Assembly: GCA_964568075.1 (NCBI GenBank)
Contig: CAZMOM010000005.1
Span: 1-64,000, forward strand
Reading direction: 5' to 3'
DNA: 64,000 nucleotides
Source of the DNA: MnTg04 sp964568075
Lineage (GTDB): Bacteria > Pseudomonadota > Gammaproteobacteria > Steroidobacterales > MnTg04
The stretch's first letter is position 1. Each line of letters opens with the position of its first letter. The notes under the pieces are model-generated. The model did not search any database. It saw only the letters and a program-made list of their open reading frames with translations, and was not told where the DNA came from. Position numbers and translations under genes: made by a program. Shown piece after piece: positions 61,580 to 64,000 of the stretch.

Positions 61580-64000
61580 CTAAATCGAATCAATCAGTTC
61601 CGACAGCAGGGATTCAACCACGCGAAACCGCGTCTCGTCATCGAGCATCTCGGCGGTGAATTTCAGCCGATCCTGCCCATCCAGGCGATATTGAGCAGGT
61701 GATTTCTGAATCAGGTCTATCAGTGTCAGAGGCTCTAGCGGCGTTTTGCTGTAAAACCAAAGGCTGCCGGATTTTGCACTGGCCTCGACCCGGCGAATAC
61801 CCAGTTTCGCCGCCTGGTGTTTTATCCTGGTCAGGCGAAACAGTGACTTGACTTGCTCCGGTAGTAGTCCAAACCGATCGATCATTTCGACTTGCAATTC
61901 ACGCAGTTCCTCAGCGCCGGCCGCGTTGGCTATCCGTTTATAAAGGATCAGCCGCAGGTGCACATCGGGAAGATAATCGTCAGGAATCAGGGCGGCCACG
62001 CGTAATTCAGCTTCACTGCGCCTGATATCTTCGTCACTCATGGCAACCGTGTCGCCGCTACGCAACGAATCAACGGCTTTCTTTAGCATATCCATATACA
62101 GCGAAAAACCCAGTTGATGGATCTGGCCGCTTTGCTCTTCGCCAAGCAATTCACCGGCCCCGCGGATCTCAAGATCGTGAGTGGCCAATGTAAAGCCCGC
62201 GCCGAGGTCTTCCAGTGACTCGATGGCTTCCAGTCTTTTCGCGGCATCGCCAGTCATCGCAGAAGGTGGTGGCGCGAGGAGGTAGGCATAAGCCCTGTGG
62301 TGAGAGCGCCCGACCCGGCCTCGCAACTGGTGCAACTGGGCCAGCCCGAATTTGTCTGCGCGGTTGATAACAATAGTATTTGCCGATGGCAGGTCAATGC
62401 CGCTTTCAATTATCGTCGTACACAAAAGGATATTGAATCGCTGATGGTAAAAGTCGAGCATAACCTGTTCGAGTTGGGTCTCGCGCATCCGGCCATGCCC
62501 AATTCGGATGCTCACATCGGGCATCAGTTTGGCCAGCCGTGCGGCCATGTTGTCGATGGTCCTGATTTCGTTGTGAACAAAAAACACCTGACCACCGCGG
62601 CGAATCTCTCGCACGCAGGCCTCTTTGATCAGACTATCGTTCCATTGACTGACGAAAGTCTTGATCGCGTGTCTCCCGGCAGGCGGCGTCGCGATCAGCG
62701 ACATTTCACGCAGCGCACCCAGCGCCATATTCAAAGTACGGGGTATCGGCGTCGCAGTCAGTGTCAGTACGTCGACCTCCGCACGCAACGATTTCAAGCG
62801 CTCTTTGTGGCGCACGCCAAAGCGGTGCTCTTCATCGATGATTACGAGGCCGAGATGGTTGAATGCGATATCAGGCTGCAGCAAACGATGCGTGCCAATT
62901 ACGACATCGATTCGACCTTCTGTCAGCCCCTTGACGATCTCTTTGGCGTGCGCGCCACGGCGGAAACGTGACAGCACTTCGACATTGATGGGCCAATCGG
63001 CGAACCGGTCGCAAAAAGTCTGATAGTGCTGTTGAGCCAACAAGGTGGTCGGTACCAGAATCACGACCTGACGACCAGCGCTGACAGCGGCAAACGTGGC
63101 ACGCAACGCAACCTCGGTCTTGCCGAAGCCAACGTCACCGCAGACCACACGATCCATCGGCTTGCCATCCCGCAAATCGTCAAGAACCGACACGATGGCT
63201 TGCTCTTGATCAGCTGTCTCCTCAAAAGGAAACCCGGCAGAAAATGCGCGATAGTCTCTTTCGTCATACTGGCAGCGATGACCGCTGCGCGATTCCCGTT
63301 TGGCATAAAGCTCGAGGAGTTCCGCGGCGACATCGCGAATCCGTCGCCGGGCTTTCTTGCGTATCTTTTGCCATTGATCACTGCCCAGGCGGTGTAGCGG
63401 GGCGGTGTCCGGTGAGCCGCCGGTGTAGCGGCTGATCAGCTGCAGCGCATGTACCGGAACATACAACTTGTCGCCGCCGGCATACTCGAGCATCAGCATT
63501 TCCATCTTCGTCTGATCGACATCGCGCGTGACCAGCCCGAGATAGCGGCCAACACCATATGCCTCATGGACGACCGGAGATCCCTCCCTGAGATCTGTCA
63601 GGTCACGAATAATTTGTTCCGGTTCGCGAGCCGCGCGCCTCCTTCGTCGTGTCTGATTTGCCCGTTCACCAAAAAGCTGGTCTTCAGCGATCAGCGCGAT
63701 TCGCGGCATATCCAGTTGCAGTCCTCGCTGGACGGGTGCGATCGTGACCGCAAGTTTCGCATCCGAGTCAGCAAACTCCTGCCAGTTCCCGCAGGTCGGC
63801 AGGTTAATCTGGTGACCGGCCAACAGCTCCCGGAGAGTTTCCCGGCGACCGGATGATTCGGCCGCAAACAGGATGCGGCCATCGAAGTCTTGCAGATATT
63901 TTTTTAGCGCTGCGGCTGGTTCTGCAGATCGCGGATCGAGCGTCAGGGGGGCAGGCTGACTACTTGCGTAATGATGTACGCCTTCTCTCTGATCGGGCCA
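61580..64000 (-). CDS. mfd: Transcription-repair coupling factor Mfd (C-terminal 806 residues; start outside the window)
   Basis: SF2 translocase that removes RNA polymerase stalled at DNA damage and recruits UvrA. The frame is open to the last base of the window, so the N-terminal UvrB-like domains are cut off. Present are the RNA polymerase interaction domain (GSPVVHEAYGVGRYLGL), Walker A GDVGFGKTEVALRATF, DEEHRFG, the TATPIPRTLNMAL motif, GRVGRSHHRAYAYLL and the C-terminal UvrA-masking domain ending ESLLSELIDSI. Family length is about 1150. Confidence 0.95.
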   Translation of the reverse strand, partial: WPDQREGVHHYASSQPAPLTLDPRSAEPAAALKKYLQDFDGRILFAAESSGRRETLRELLAGHQINLPTCGNWQEFADSDAKLAVTIAPVQRGLQLDMPRIALIAEDQLFGERANQTRRRRRAAREPEQIIRDLTDLREGSPVVHEAYGVGRYLGLVTRDVDQTKMEMLMLEYAGGDKLYVPVHALQLISRYTGGSPDTAPLHRLGSDQWQKIRKKARRRIRDVAAELLELYAKRESRSGHRCQYDERDYRAFSAGFPFEETADQEQAIVSVLDDLRDGKPMDRVVCGDVGFGKTEVALRATFAAVSAGRQVVILVPTTLLAQQHYQTFCDRFADWPINVEVLSRFRRGAHAKEIVKGLTEGRIDVVIGTHRLLQPDIAFNHLGLVIIDEEHRFGVRHKERLKSLRAEVDVLTLTATPIPRTLNMALGALREMSLIATPPAGRHAIKTFVSQWNDSLIKEACVREIRRGGQVFFVHNEIRTIDNMAARLAKLMPDVSIRIGHGRMRETQLEQVMLDFYHQRFNILLCTTIIESGIDLPSANTIVINRADKFGLAQLHQLRGRVGRSHHRAYAYLLAPPPSAMTGDAAKRLEAIESLEDLGAGFTLATHDLEIRGAGELLGEEQSGQIHQLGFSLYMDMLKKAVDSLRSGDTVAMSDEDIRRSEAELRVAALIPDDYLPDVHLRLILYKRIANAAGAEELRELQVEMIDRFGLLPEQVKSLFRLTRIKHQAAKLGIRRVEASAKSGSLWFYSKTPLEPLTLIDLIQKSPAQYRLDGQDRLKFTAEMLDDETRFRVVESLLSELIDSI

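Overview
The window is a dense, almost purely housekeeping stretch of a gammaproteobacterial chromosome, apparently from a draft or metagenome assembly (four 10-N gaps). Gene content and order (map-glnD facing rpsB-tsf; pyrH to dnaE-accA; surE-pcm-yqaA-nlpD-rpoS; rpoE-rseABC; lepA-lepB-rnc-era-recO-pdxJ-acpS; nagZ-mtnP-csiV-mfd) resemble free-living Pseudomonas- or Chromatiales-like Gammaproteobacteria. I cannot name a genus. GTG and TTG starts and 1, 4 or 8 bp stop/start overlaps are frequent, which implies long translationally coupled operons. I see no tRNA, rRNA, CRISPR array, prophage or complete insertion sequence.

Layout. 1-1797 (minus): 5' part of glnD and map. 1894-4566: rpsB promoter, a 160-bp palindromic element in the leader, rpsB with a very long lysine-rich tail, and tsf. 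4654-21784: one long run for UMP kinase, ribosome recycling, undecaprenyl and phospholipid precursors, outer-membrane biogenesis (rseP, bamA, skp), lipid A (lpxD, fabZ, lpxA, lpxB), rnhB, dnaE and accA. 21782-22029: a second kind of palindromic repeat. 22037-30934: tilS, pyrG, kdsA, eno, ftsB, ispD, ispF, a wrecked truD and an enoyl-CoA isomerase-like gene. 30982-35435: smrB (minus), then surE, pcm, yqaA, nlpD, rpoS. 35432-41241: Mth938-like gene (minus), recJ, prfB with its programmed frameshift, lysS, ygfZ (minus). 41305-45640: complete succinate dehydrogenase locus flanked by two assembly factors (SDHAF4-like and SdhE) and cptA/ygfX. 45719-48640: sigma-E autoregulatory promoter, rpoE-rseA-rseB-rseC and a glutaredoxin-like gene. 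48736-55206: lepA to acpS. 55199-60598: a PolB-type exonuclease, rlmD, a frameshifted CYTH gene, nagZ, mtnP and a degenerate GGDEF protein. 60647-64000 (minus): csiV and most of mfd.

The genes form a coherent set: translation, envelope building (fatty acid, lipid A, undecaprenyl and isoprenoid supply), envelope-stress control by RpoE, stationary-phase control by RpoS, DNA repair, and respiration.

The most notable irregularities are: (i) truD broken by a 160-bp palindromic element plus three small frameshifts, with a second, inverted copy of the element in the rpsB 5' leader; (ii) ribosomal protein S2 carrying a tail of about 220 residues with 12-bp tandem repeats and a histone H1-like end; (iii) an SDHAF4-family gene beside sdhCDAB that also has sdhE; (iv) a 248-bp repeat abutting accA with an internal 51-bp duplication; and (v) assembly gaps that are mostly spurious, because contig ends repeat the same 2-7 bases on each side.
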